A stretch of 64,000 nt of DNA from Alistipes sp. (GCA_020026395.1 JAHHQM010000006.1:56820-120819), one strand, 5' to 3'. Positions 52,230 through 61,277 are shown, counted from the first letter of the stretch. Notes: a model not told the origin generated them from the sequence alone. Numbers and translations: made by a program.

Positions 52230-52237
52230 TATCTTTG
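52230..52237 (+). promoter_or_regulatory. -7 box of the RND efflux operon
   Basis: TATCTTTG, 50 bases before the adaptor ATG. The leader between is A+T rich. Confidence 0.6.
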
Positions 52238-52287
52238 TAGAAAGTTTTATGTGCAATTTATGAGATTCGTTTAATAAAGTAACATTT

Positions 52288-53340
52288 ATGATTAAATTAA
52301 AGTATGTTTTAGGTGTAGGCGTTGCTGCTTTGCTGGCGTCTTGCGGCTCGGCTCCCCGCGAGGAGGAGCAGATCCGACCCGTCAAAGTCGTTGCTGCCCA
52401 GTCGTTGGGTTCGGTTGAGAAATCGTTCAGCGGTGTGGTCATGCCCGACCAGTACAGTAACCTTGCATTCAAGGTGGGTGGCCCGTTGATCGCGTTGAAC
52501 GTGGTCGAAGGCGAATTTGTCCGTAAGGGACAAGTCGTGGCCGAGATAGACCCGATTGATTACCGTTTGCAGTATGAGGCTCGCCGTTCGTCGTTCCTGA
52601 CCGCCAAATCGCAGGTGGAACGCGCCGAGCGCCTGTTGGCTCGTGATGCCATCTCGCGTCAGGACTATGAGGTGACCCGCGCCAATTACGATAACGCCAA
52701 GGCCGCTTTCGAAAACACCGAAAGCCTGCTGGCCGAAACCAAACTCCGCGCTCCGTTCGATGGTTTCGTGCAGGAGAAGTTCGTCGAGAACTATCAGAAG
52801 GTGCAGGCCGGTACCTCAATCATTCGTCTGATCGACCCCAATCAGTTGCAGATTCGTTTCATCATGCCGGAGGGTAACTTGAAGTATCTTTTGGCCGATC
52901 CCGATATTTTCGTGGAGTTCGAGACGCAGAAGGGTATCCGTTTTAAGAGTCGCATCAAGGAGTATGTGCCCGCTTCGGCCGACGGTGCGGGTGTGCCCGT
53001 GTTCCTGACGATCACCGACGAGCGTTTCAATCCCAAGAAACTGAACCTCGGCGTAGGTTTCACGTGCCGCGCAATCCTGCGTCACAAGAGCCCCGGTAAG
53101 GAGGGTGCATGTCTGGTGCCCATCTCGTCGATCTTCGCAATCGACGGCAACAAAGCTCCCCACCTGTTTGTCTACAACCAGGAGAAGGGCATCGTGGAGC
53201 TGAGAAAAGTTCGTGAAAGAGGTCTGACGGGTCGTTGCGACATGATCGTTCAGGAGGGTGTCGCTCCCGGTGAATTGGTCGTTGTGGCCGGTTCTACCCG
53301 TTTGGTGGATGGTCAGAAAGTGAGATTGATGGCCGAATAA
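52288..53340 (+). CDS. RND efflux periplasmic adaptor (membrane fusion) lipoprotein
   Basis: 350 residues. The lipoprotein signal ends LLASC (Cys19). The lipoyl-like half is visible as VVEGEFVRKGQVVAEIDPIDY, a helical hairpin follows (about 100-140, RAERLLARDAISRQDYEVTRA), then KLRAPFDGFVQEKFVENYQ and beta-barrel segments. It links the inner-membrane pump to the TolC-type channel. It is first in a three-gene operon, 28 bases before the pump gene. Confidence 0.92.
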   Translation: MIKLKYVLGVGVAALLASCGSAPREEEQIRPVKVVAAQSLGSVEKSFSGVVMPDQYSNLAFKVGGPLIALNVVEGEFVRKGQVVAEIDPIDYRLQYEARRSSFLTAKSQVERAERLLARDAISRQDYEVTRANYDNAKAAFENTESLLAETKLRAPFDGFVQEKFVENYQKVQAGTSIIRLIDPNQLQIRFIMPEGNLKYLLADPDIFVEFETQKGIRFKSRIKEYVPASADGAGVPVFLTITDERFNPKKLNLGVGFTCRAILRHKSPGKEGACLVPISSIFAIDGNKAPHLFVYNQEKGIVELRKVRERGLTGRCDMIVQEGVAPGELVVVAGSTRLVDGQKVRLMAE

Positions 53341-53368
53341 CGAATCCGATAAGAATTAAAACAAGACT

Positions 53369-56300
53369 ATGAATCTACCCAAATATTCATTGGAACACAA
53401 AAGGGTGATCTACTTCTTTCTGACGGTAGTGTTGATCGGCGGTATCCTGTCGTTCTTCAAACTTCCGAAGAAAGAGGACTCGCCGTTCGTCATCAAGACG
53501 GCCGTGCTGGTTACCCAATATCCCGGTGCCACGCCCCAGGAGGTCGAGGAACTGGTCACCGAACCCATCGAACGCGAAATCCAGTCGATGTCGGAGGTGA
53601 AGAAAATCAAATCCGAATCGCGTTTCGGTATGTCGAAGATCACCCTCGAGCTGATCCCCTCGATCAACAACGACCGTATGCCCGTCAAGTGGGACGAGTT
53701 GCGCCGTAAGGTCGAGAACGTGCAGTCGCGTCTTCCGAAAGAGGCTTCGGCCATCTCCGTAAACGATGACTTCGGTGATGTGTTCGGTATCTACTACGCG
53801 CTGACCATCGACGAGGGTTTCTCGTACAAGGAGTTGCGCTACTGGACGCAGAAAATCAAGAAATTGCTCGTGCCGATCGAAGGCGTGCAGAAAGTGATGC
53901 TTTCGGGCGAGCAGCAGGAGGTGATCAACGTGCGGCTGCTGCCCGAGCGATTGTCGGTGGCGGGCATCAACCCCAACGACATCGGTCGTTTGTTGAGCGC
54001 CCAGAATACGCTGGTTAATACGGGTGCCGTGACGCTCGACGATTATCAGTTGAGAATCTTGGCCGACGGTACGTACGAGAGCATCGACGATATTCGCAAC
54101 CAGCTGATCATCACGCGTGAAGGTCGTGAGATGCGTCTGGCCGATATTGCCGAGGTGGAGCTCGGTTATCTGGATCCACCCTCGTCGCTGATGCGTGTAA
54201 ACGGTCTTCGTGCCGTGGGTATCGGTGTGGCGTCGGGTTCGAAGGACAATGTGGTTGCCGTGGGTGATGCCGTGGCTGCCAAACTCAAGGAAATCGAAAA
54301 GATGCTCCCCGTGGGTATTGAGCTGATCGCACTTTATCCCGAAAATAAAATTGCCGCAGAGGCCAACAACGGATTTATCCTGAACCTGATCGAGTCGTTG
54401 GTGATCGTAATCGCCATCATCTTCCTCGTGATGGGGTCGCGTGCTGGTCTTCTGATCGGTTCGTCGCTGTTGTTCTCGGTGGGCGGTACGATGCTGGTCA
54501 TGCTGTTCATGGGAACGAGCTTGAACCGTACGTCGCTCGCCGCCTTCATCATCGCGATGGGTATGTTGGTGGATAACGCCATTGTGGTGACGGATAATGC
54601 GCAGATCGCCATCCAACGCGGTGTGGCGCGTAACAAGGCCTTGATCGAGGGTGCAATGGGACCCCAATGGCAGTTGCTGGGTGCAACCCTGATTGCCATC
54701 TTCTCGTTCCTGCCTCTGTACTTGGCACCGTCGTCCGTAGCCGAAATGGTCAGCCCGTTGTTCGTGGTATTGGCCGTGTCGTTGTTCCTCAGTTGGATCT
54801 TCGCCCTGACGCAGACCCCCGTATTCGGCAGCTACATTCTGGCCGAGAACAAGGGTGGTGCGGTGGCTGATCCTTACGACAAGAAATTCTACCACAAGTT
54901 CGAGGGTGTATTGGCCTACTTGATCAAGCACCGTTTTATCACGGTGATTGCCGTATTCGCCTTCCTGATCTTCTCGCTGGTTGTCATGGGACTGATGCCG
55001 CAGAGCTTCTTCCCGTCGATGAACAAGCCTTACTTCCGTGCCGATCTGATCTTCCCCGAGGGATACGGTATTAATAAGGTGTCGGACGAGATCGAAAGTT
55101 TGGAGAAATACCTCAAGGAGCAGCCCGAGATCAAGAACTACTCGATCACGATGGGTGGTTCGCCCGTACGCTACTACCTGGCAAGTGCCTCTTACGGCCC
55201 GATGCCCAACTATGCAAACGTACTGATCGAAACGAAAGAACCCGAGCAGTCGATCGAGGTCGAGGATCGTTTCTACCGCCATATGGTGGCCGAATATCCC
55301 GACATCATCACCCGTTCGTCGTTGTTCGCTCTGGCTCCCGTGCCCGATGCCAAGATCGAGATCGGTTTTACGGGTGACAACATCGATACGCTGGAGTCGC
55401 TGACGGCTCGCGCCAAGGAGATCGCCCGCAAGAGCGGTATGGTTATTGACGTGCGTTCGAGCTGGGGCAACAAGGTTCCCGTATGGAAGCCCCTGTTCAT
55501 GCAGGAGAAGGGCTTGCAGCTGGGTGTAACGCGTCAGCAGGTAGCCAACACGTTCCGTTTCGCCACGAACGGTATTCCGCTCGGAACGTATCGTGAGGGC
55601 GATGTGGCCATGCCGATTCTGATGAAGGTCGCCAATATTGACAGCATTACGCTCGATGATATCCGCACGCTGCCCGTGGCCGGTTCGTCGCATTCGAACA
55701 ACGTCACGATCGAGCAGGTTGTGGAGGATTTTGCCGTGGATTACGAATACAACGTCATCAAGCGTGTCAATCGTCAGCGTACGATGATGATGCAGTGTGA
55801 GCCGGCGCGTGACGTGAACGCCATCGCTGCGTTCAACACCATCTTCAACAATGTGAAGGAGGGTGTCGAGCTTCCGGAGGGTTACACGATGAACTTCTAC
55901 GGTGACCAGGAGACTCAGGCCGAGTCGAATGCCGCCATCGGTTCGCAGTTGCCCCTGACGTTCATCCTGATCTTCCTCGTGTTGTTGTTGCTCTTCCCGC
56001 ACCATTACCGCCGTACGGTGGTGATCATGGCCATGTTGCCGTTGATCTTCATCGGTGTGGTTTGGGGTCTGATCCTCCTGGGCAAGTCACTTGACTTCTT
56101 CGCCATGCTGGGTATGCTGGGTCTGATCGGTATGAACATCAAGAACGCCATCGTGCTGGTCGATCAGATCAAGGAGAACCTCTCGAACAACATGGAACCG
56201 ATGATGGCCGTGATCGACGCCACGAAGACCCGTATCGTCCCCGTGACGATGGCTTCGGGTACGACGATCCTCGGTATGTTGCCGCTGTTGGCCGATACGA

Positions 56301-56416
56301 TGTTCGGCGGTATGGCTGCAACCATTATGGGTGGTCTGTTGATGGCAACCTGTCTGACGATCTTCATCCTGCCGGTTACCTACTGTATCTTCTTCAACAT
56401 TAAAAACGAGAATTAA
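53369..56416 (+). CDS. RND-family efflux pump permease
   Basis: 1015 residues with 12 membrane spans in the usual 1+5+1+5 layout. The first helix is IYFFLTVVLIGGILSFF, the porter domain starts PGATPQEVEELVTEPIERE, and the proton-relay helix 4 shows MGMLVDNAIVVTDNA with paired Asp. The second half repeats this pattern with MLGLIGMNIKNAIVLVDQIK. It belongs to the hydrophobe/amphiphile exporter (AcrB-like) group, and the substrate is unknown. It lies between its adaptor and outer-membrane partners with 28- and 3-base gaps. Confidence 0.94.
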   Translation: MNLPKYSLEHKRVIYFFLTVVLIGGILSFFKLPKKEDSPFVIKTAVLVTQYPGATPQEVEELVTEPIEREIQSMSEVKKIKSESRFGMSKITLELIPSINNDRMPVKWDELRRKVENVQSRLPKEASAISVNDDFGDVFGIYYALTIDEGFSYKELRYWTQKIKKLLVPIEGVQKVMLSGEQQEVINVRLLPERLSVAGINPNDIGRLLSAQNTLVNTGAVTLDDYQLRILADGTYESIDDIRNQLIITREGREMRLADIAEVELGYLDPPSSLMRVNGLRAVGIGVASGSKDNVVAVGDAVAAKLKEIEKMLPVGIELIALYPENKIAAEANNGFILNLIESLVIVIAIIFLVMGSRAGLLIGSSLLFSVGGTMLVMLFMGTSLNRTSLAAFIIAMGMLVDNAIVVTDNAQIAIQRGVARNKALIEGAMGPQWQLLGATLIAIFSFLPLYLAPSSVAEMVSPLFVVLAVSLFLSWIFALTQTPVFGSYILAENKGGAVADPYDKKFYHKFEGVLAYLIKHRFITVIAVFAFLIFSLVVMGLMPQSFFPSMNKPYFRADLIFPEGYGINKVSDEIESLEKYLKEQPEIKNYSITMGGSPVRYYLASASYGPMPNYANVLIETKEPEQSIEVEDRFYRHMVAEYPDIITRSSLFALAPVPDAKIEIGFTGDNIDTLESLTARAKEIARKSGMVIDVRSSWGNKVPVWKPLFMQEKGLQLGVTRQQVANTFRFATNGIPLGTYREGDVAMPILMKVANIDSITLDDIRTLPVAGSSHSNNVTIEQVVEDFAVDYEYNVIKRVNRQRTMMMQCEPARDVNAIAAFNTIFNNVKEGVELPEGYTMNFYGDQETQAESNAAIGSQLPLTFILIFLVLLLLFPHHYRRTVVIMAMLPLIFIGVVWGLILLGKSLDFFAMLGMLGLIGMNIKNAIVLVDQIKENLSNNMEPMMAVIDATKTRIVPVTMASGTTILGMLPLLADTMFGGMAATIMGGLLMATCLTIFILPVTYCIFFNIKNEN

Positions 56417-56419
56417 CGT

Positions 56420-57739
56420 ATGATCAGAAAACAAATTATAGCCTTCCTCCTGCTTGCCGCACCGTTTGTCGGTACGGCGGCAGGCCCCGAGGTGATCGAA
56501 CCGCTCAAGAAGGGTAATCAGGAGCAGATTTCGTCGAAGGATTATCGGGAGCGCGTGCTGAATTACAGCCTTACGTTGCGCGAAAGCAGCGAGCAGACCG
56601 AATCCGTACGCCAGGCAATGCGTCAGGCCAAAACATCGTATCTGCCGAACCTCGATTTCTCGGCTTCGGGTCAGTACCGTGTGACGGACTACGATCTGGA
56701 TATGATGGGATCGAAGGTATCGATGAAACCCGAAAGCTACACGTTGGCCGCCGATGTCTATGAAGTACTCTATGGCGGTGGCGGTGTCCGCGAGGGTTAC
56801 CGCTCGGCCAAGATTCAGCATCAGATTGCTTCGGAAAACGAGGCTCTGACGCGCAGCAACGTGATCTATTCGGCCGAATTGAACTACTGGACGACTGCCG
56901 CAAAGGCCGCCCTGTGGAAATTGACGAATCGTTACGTGCAGCTCATCGAGGAGCAGATCAACGTTATCCGCGATCGTTTCGAGGATGGTTTGATCTCGAA
57001 GACCGACCTGTTGCAGATCGAGGGTCGTCTGGCTTCGGCCAAGATTCAGCGCAGCGAGGCCTACAAATCGTATCTGCTGTCGTTGCAGAACCTCAATATC
57101 ATGATGGGTTGCGAGCCGTTGAATCCCGTATCGACGAGCGAGGCGATCAGCCGTGAGGATGAGATCCCGCAGTCGGTCATGTCGTTGGAGGCCGCTCTGG
57201 ATCGTCGTTCGGAGTATGCCATTTCGGAGTATAACGTCGATTTCCAGCGCAGTCAGTTGAAATTGAACCGCAGCAAGTTCCTGCCCAAACTGACCGTAGG
57301 TATGAAAGCAGGGTGGGGTACCACGATGCTGAACTTCGACGGTTCGACGATGTGGAATTCGTATGTATATGCGTCGTTGAATGTGCCGATCTTCCACTGG
57401 GGTGCAAAATACAAGAATGTAGCCTCGCAGAAGGCCGTTTTACGCAGCAAAGAGTTCGCCGTGCAGCGTGTGCGCGATCAGATCTCGAAGGAACTCTATG
57501 AGGCTTATACGAAGCTTGTGGAGTACGACAAGCAGATCGACATGGCCGAGGAGGCTTGCGAGACGACCAAGGAGAGCTTGGAGTTGAACACGTTCAGCTA
57601 CAACGAGGGTAAGCTGCCCATCGTGGATGTGTTGAGTGCGCAGGTTGCCTGGGTGCAGTCGCGCAGTGCACTGATTCAGGCCTGGCTTCAGGAAAAGATC
57701 GCTTTTGCCGATTACAACAAGGCAATCGGACAGCAATAA
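56420..57739 (+). CDS. TolC-family outer-membrane efflux protein
   Basis: 439 residues. A cleaved signal (about 1-22, ending VGTAAG) is followed by two TolC-type repeats with long helices (LRESSEQTESVRQAMRQAKT, LIEEQINVIRDRFEDGLISK, DQISKELYEAYTKLVEYDKQ) and strands between (LDFSASGQYRVTDYDL). GKLPIVDVLSAQVAWVQSRS near the end is typical. It forms the exit duct for the RND pump, completing a self-contained tripartite system. Confidence 0.93.
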   Translation: MIRKQIIAFLLLAAPFVGTAAGPEVIEPLKKGNQEQISSKDYRERVLNYSLTLRESSEQTESVRQAMRQAKTSYLPNLDFSASGQYRVTDYDLDMMGSKVSMKPESYTLAADVYEVLYGGGGVREGYRSAKIQHQIASENEALTRSNVIYSAELNYWTTAAKAALWKLTNRYVQLIEEQINVIRDRFEDGLISKTDLLQIEGRLASAKIQRSEAYKSYLLSLQNLNIMMGCEPLNPVSTSEAISREDEIPQSVMSLEAALDRRSEYAISEYNVDFQRSQLKLNRSKFLPKLTVGMKAGWGTTMLNFDGSTMWNSYVYASLNVPIFHWGAKYKNVASQKAVLRSKEFAVQRVRDQISKELYEAYTKLVEYDKQIDMAEEACETTKESLELNTFSYNEGKLPIVDVLSAQVAWVQSRSALIQAWLQEKIAFADYNKAIGQQ

Positions 57740-57763
57740 GCAACTTTTTTCAAAAAAATGGGG

Positions 57764-57799
57764 AGGACAATTCCTTTCGGGGAGTTGTCCGTCTTTTTT
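57764..57799 (+). terminator. Terminator of the RND operon
   Basis: GGACAAttCC and GGagTTGTCC pair and are followed by GTCTTTTTT. From here to the next promoter (57800-57935) no gene is seen. Confidence 0.8.
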
Positions 57800-57935
57800 G
57801 TGTTTTGCGGAAAATGGCTTTAAACGGCCTATGGGCGGGTTTTTGAGCGAAAAATTTTTTAGGAGTTACTGCGCTCAAAATCAGGAATGAAGGATTTTGG
57901 TGCGAAAAAAGTTTGAAAAAAAGACTCGAAAAATT

Positions 57936-57965
57936 TTGGAGATTACAATTCTTGCCTTATCTTTG
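57936..57965 (+). promoter_or_regulatory. Promoter of tRNA-CAU
   Basis: TTG (57936-57938), 19 bases, TATCTTTG (57958-57965), 51 bases before the tRNA. Confidence 0.7.
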
Positions 57966-58016
57966 CACTCGCTTTGATAAAGGAACGACAATAGTCAAAA
58001 ACCTTAACAAATCAAT

Positions 58017-58090
58017 GGCGGGATAGCTCAGCTGGTTAGAGCGCATGATTCATAATCATGAGGTCGAGAGTTCAAGTCTCTCTCCCGCTA
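58017..58090 (+). tRNA. tRNA-Met (CAT), elongator type most likely
   Basis: A 74-base cloverleaf: acceptor GGCGGGA/TCCCGCT with a G-T first pair, D-loop AGCTGGTTA, anticodon stem CATGA/TCATG with loop TTCATAA, T-loop TTCAAGT between GAGAG and CTCTC, discriminator A, no encoded CCA. Lack of three G-C pairs next to the anticodon excludes the initiator. A lysidine-modified Ile tRNA cannot be fully excluded. Confidence 0.88.
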
Positions 58091-58096
58091 CTCGAA

Positions 58097-58128
58097 GAGG
58101 AGATCCTTTTGGGATCTCCTCTTTTTTT
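58097..58128 (+). terminator. Terminator of tRNA-CAU
   Basis: GAGGAGATCC-TTTTG-GGATCTCCTC followed by TTTTTTT. Confidence 0.88.
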
Positions 58129-58433
58129 GTCTATACGGTTCGGCCGGAGTGAGCCGCGACGGAGAGTGGTATGCTACCTTGGCGATCTTGTCCGTTTTTC
58201 GGCGATTTGAGCGATCTTGGGTAGCGAAACGGTAAATTCGTCGGATTCGTGAGGTGAAGTCCTTAATAAAGCCTCTTTCTATTCTTAAATCATCGGTGGT
58301 TGTCGTCAAGGGGCGGACTGACCTTCAAAAGCAATGAATCTGGTCGGATTTGTTCGGCGAAATATTGCGTTTAGGCCTGTGTATGGTCGGGAAGGGCGTA
58401 ATCCGCAGAAGGCATAGGAGGGTATGGGAATAA
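58129..58433. other. Intergenic stretch before the Zorya-like operon
   Basis: About 300 bases with no recognisable gene, repeat of the tRNA 3' end, or insertion sequence. Confidence 0.45.
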
Positions 58434-58449
58434 TGGTTAATTTTAACCA
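58434..58449 (+). promoter_or_regulatory. Perfect palindrome upstream of the Zorya-like operon (possible operator)
   Basis: TGGTTAATTTTAACCA is a perfect inverted repeat 27 bases before the zorA-like ATG, in the region where the promoter should lie. No consensus TAnnTTTG box is evident between it and the ATG. Confidence 0.4.
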
Positions 58450-58476
58450 ATCTACATCCAAAATATTTTCATTTCC

Positions 58477-59473
58477 ATGAACCTTTTTCTAAAGATCGAT
58501 CTGTTTACGTTGATTTGCACGTTAATCATTGTGGGTGCTGCTGTGGGTGCCTATTTTTATATTCGGCGCAAAATAGAGCAAATCCCCTCGTTTATTTCTA
58601 CACTCGGTGTCTTGGGTACTTTCCTGGGTATTACCATCGGCCTTTGGGACTTCGAAACCTCGGATTTGGATCATAGCATTCCCTTGCTGTTGAACGGTCT
58701 GAAAACGGCTTTTTTACGTCGCTTGCCGGTATGCTGGGTTCGTTGGTGATGTTCCGCAAGTTCGACGAATTTGCCGAGCTTCTGAAAAAGAGTAATACGG
58801 AGGCTTTGGTGGAGGTGATGAAGAACGTGACGGTGCAGTTCCAGAAGAGCATGAACGAACTCATCAACAAGTTGATTCAGGAGAATTTCGAGCAACTCAA
58901 CACGAGTGTGGAGCGCCTTAATACGTGGCAGCAGGACAACAAGAAGATGATCGAGGAGTTGACCACTCAATATCACGCTATGGCAAATGAATTCAGTGCC
59001 ACTTCCACGGTATTGACCCAGGTCGGAACGGACACCCGCACGTTGGTGAGTGATGGCGGTAAACTCAATCAGATTGTCGAAGCCTTGAATAAGGCGATGA
59101 TCGAGGATGAGAAATTTGTGTCGATGACCACCACGCTGTCCGATACCGTTACGCTCACGAAGGACAACATGACGCAATTCGACAAGGCTACGCAGTCTTT
59201 GAACGACTGGGTGCGTAAGCAACGTAATTTTGTGGACGGGGTGCAGCTGCTTATCGAAAAGTTGGACGAGTTGAACAAACTCCGGGACTACAACGAGCAG
59301 TTCTGGCAGACGACAAAACGCAGCATGGAGGAGGCGTGGGGTACATCACGCAAGGTTCGCAGACGCTCAATCAGCAACTCACGCGTTTGGACGAGCGTTT
59401 CTATGCCCGTTTGAGTGCCACGTTGGCCGAGTTGGACACCTGTATTCAGGCTATGGTCAAACAAACGCGATAG
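58477..59473 (+). CDS. zorA-like: ZorA-like MotA/TolQ-family protein, frame shifted twice by -1
   Basis: About 332 residues if both shifts are corrected. Frame one (58477 on) has two membrane spans, LFTLICTLIIVGAAVGAYFY and IPSFISTLGVLGTFLGITIG, the second typical of MotA/ExbB/ZorA helices. At codon 80 the frame meets U UUU UUA (58710-58716), and moving back one base gives ...KTAFL-TSLAGMLGSLVMF, the expected third helix. A long coiled coil follows (about 90-300). A second -1 change near 59337-59341 is needed to reach GYITQGSQTLNQQLTRLDER and the stop at 59473, three bases before the partner gene. Without it the frame stops at 59414. It could be programmed, phase-variable or decayed. Confidence 0.7.
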
Positions 59474-59476
59474 GCT

Positions 59477-60982
59477 ATGGCAAAGCACAATGTATGGATG
59501 TCCGTTTCGGACTTGATGACGGGTTTGATGGTTATCTTCCTGTTTATTGCGGTGGCCTACATTAGTCGTGTGGATAAGAATCAGAGCGTTTTGACCGAAT
59601 ATGTCAAAACCAAACAAAACTTACATGTTCATTTGATACAGGAATTTGCGGGGGATACCCTCAAGTGGCAGATGGCCATCGGTCGGGATCTGACGATGAA
59701 ATTCAAAGATCCGACGGTGCTGTTCGCCCAGGGGCGATGGGATCTGATGCCCCAATTCTGCCGTATATTGGATGACTTCCTGCCCCGTTATTTCGATATT
59801 CTGCTCAACGACAGTCTGCGCAAAGATATCGTTGAAATCCGCATAGAGGGGCATACCGACGATGTGCCTTGTCCGTCGTTGGATGCCGATCCCTACATAG
59901 CCAATGTGATTCTTTCGCAACGCCGCGCCTTGAGCGTGCTTCGCTATTTCCGTCGGATGCCTCATTTCTCGAATTACACGCCCGAGCAACGCCATTTGTT
60001 GGAGTATTGGTTTACGTGTAACGGCCTGTCGTATGGCAAGTCCTTGGACGATGAGGGGCGTTATACGCTTCATTCGAAAAAGGAGATCAATCAACGGCTT
60101 TCGCGCCGCGTGGAGTTCCGTATCGTGACTTCGGGTGAGAAGATGTTGGAGAACTTTGTGCAGAAAAACCTCAAAAAAATAATGGACGAGAAACCGATCT
60201 ATACCTTTGATGGATTGAAGGGGCTGCTGACCGAAATGGGCTATCTGGTCGAAAAGGCCACGGGCTATCGGGAGGTGGAGAACGTCGATGTGGACATCAA
60301 CGATCTAAGGAGTAAGATTGAGTTCACGGATGAGGGGATTTTCCAGAAGGACGTGGAGGGTAACTCGCCCCAGCAAATTTTTCTTTACAGGCAGAAATAT
60401 CGTTTGCAGGAATACGTACTTCCGCGGTTTCATATTCGCAAAAGTCGTACGATTCAGGCCTTTATGGATTCGGGATCGTTCGAAAAAGAGTATCGAAGGG
60501 CAAATACCACATCGGTTCTGGTGAAGGATATGGATGACGGATTGCGCGAGAAAAAGGTTGAAAATCTGCCTCTTTGCAAGTATTGCGCACACATCGCGAT
60601 GGAGCAGAATCAGGAGATGGAAACCTCGGAATTTGTCGAGATTCTCAAGCGGGCAAACAATGCGGAGGACGCCGAGCCGCAGAGTGTGGAGGTGGATATT
60701 TTCGGCTACACGAAGGATTGGGAGAAGATCAGAGCGGCTTATCGTGCGTTGAAAAATTACACGTGCGAGCGTTGCGGACTGCATATCGATGATGTGTTCG
60801 ACCGACAATACATGCACGTGCACCATCGTGACGGCAATAAATTACACAACAAAACCTCCAATTTGGAGTGCCTCTGCATTCGTTGTCATGCCCATGTAGA
60901 TACTATCGATGAGCATAACTTTTCGCGGGGCGCGAACCGCATCCGTCTGGAGCAATTTAACGCCGATTATCCGAAAAAATAG
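59477..60982 (+). CDS. zorB-like: ZorB-like MotB/OmpA-domain protein fused to an HNH nuclease
   Basis: 501 intact residues. One N-terminal membrane helix (13-29) follows Asp12 in SVSDLMTGLMVIFLF, at the MotB/ZorB ion-binding position. An OmpA-like peptidoglycan-binding domain has IEGHTDD (123-129), NVILSQRRALSV (143-154) and RRVEF (210-214). A linker domain (about 235-420, with CKYC at 367-370) leads to a C-terminal HNH: CERC (430-433), HVHHRDGNKLHNKTSN (447-462) and CIRC (467-470). In type II Zorya the HNH protein ZorE is separate. Here motor stator and nuclease are one chain, which places the nuclease on the inner side or requires an unusual topology. Confidence 0.82.
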   Translation: MAKHNVWMSVSDLMTGLMVIFLFIAVAYISRVDKNQSVLTEYVKTKQNLHVHLIQEFAGDTLKWQMAIGRDLTMKFKDPTVLFAQGRWDLMPQFCRILDDFLPRYFDILLNDSLRKDIVEIRIEGHTDDVPCPSLDADPYIANVILSQRRALSVLRYFRRMPHFSNYTPEQRHLLEYWFTCNGLSYGKSLDDEGRYTLHSKKEINQRLSRRVEFRIVTSGEKMLENFVQKNLKKIMDEKPIYTFDGLKGLLTEMGYLVEKATGYREVENVDVDINDLRSKIEFTDEGIFQKDVEGNSPQQIFLYRQKYRLQEYVLPRFHIRKSRTIQAFMDSGSFEKEYRRANTTSVLVKDMDDGLREKKVENLPLCKYCAHIAMEQNQEMETSEFVEILKRANNAEDAEPQSVEVDIFGYTKDWEKIRAAYRALKNYTCERCGLHIDDVFDRQYMHVHHRDGNKLHNKTSNLECLCIRCHAHVDTIDEHNFSRGANRIRLEQFNADYPKK

Positions 60983-61277
60983 TAAGGTTAATCTTCGAAT
61001 AAAAGTGGGGTGTAGGAACGTCTCGCTTGGAGTTTTTTTTGTCGTAGGGGCTCGTATCGTGTCTGGGGTGGAGTGGAAACTCTGCAAAACGGATTTTGGT
61101 CGTTGTGAAAGGATTGAGTATTCATGGCGGGAGGTAATTATGTGTCTATGTGTGTTTTAAGCGCTTAAAATACCGTTTCTTTAAAATGAGTTTTGTCTTT
61201 GGGTACAAGTTGTTGATATTCTCTATATTGTCTTATCACAAGAAAATATTATTTTTTATAATAAACGGTCGGAATAT
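60983..61277. other. Spacer between Zorya-like operon and capsule locus
   Basis: No gene recognised. It holds the perfect 16-base palindrome TTTTAAGCGCTTAAAA (61155-61170), and becomes clearly more A+T rich after about 61140. Confidence 0.5.

Noticed and set aside
53387..56005. 872-codon open frame antisense to the RND permease gene
   Set aside because: It mirrors codon bias of the plus-strand gene, is rich in His and Arg, and has no domain; the plus frame is a full RND pump.
59331..59341. Second frame change in the ZorA-like gene as programmed frameshifting
   Set aside because: No slippery heptamer; GGAGGCGTGGGG fits loss of one G better.
58017..61000. Integration of the Zorya-like operon at the tRNA-CAU 3' end
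   Set aside because: No second copy of the tRNA 3' end was found downstream, and no integrase gene is present.
60909..61160. 83-codon plus frame at the end of the ZorB-like gene
   Set aside because: It overlaps the HNH end in another frame and lacks family features; a Zorya third gene is not supported.
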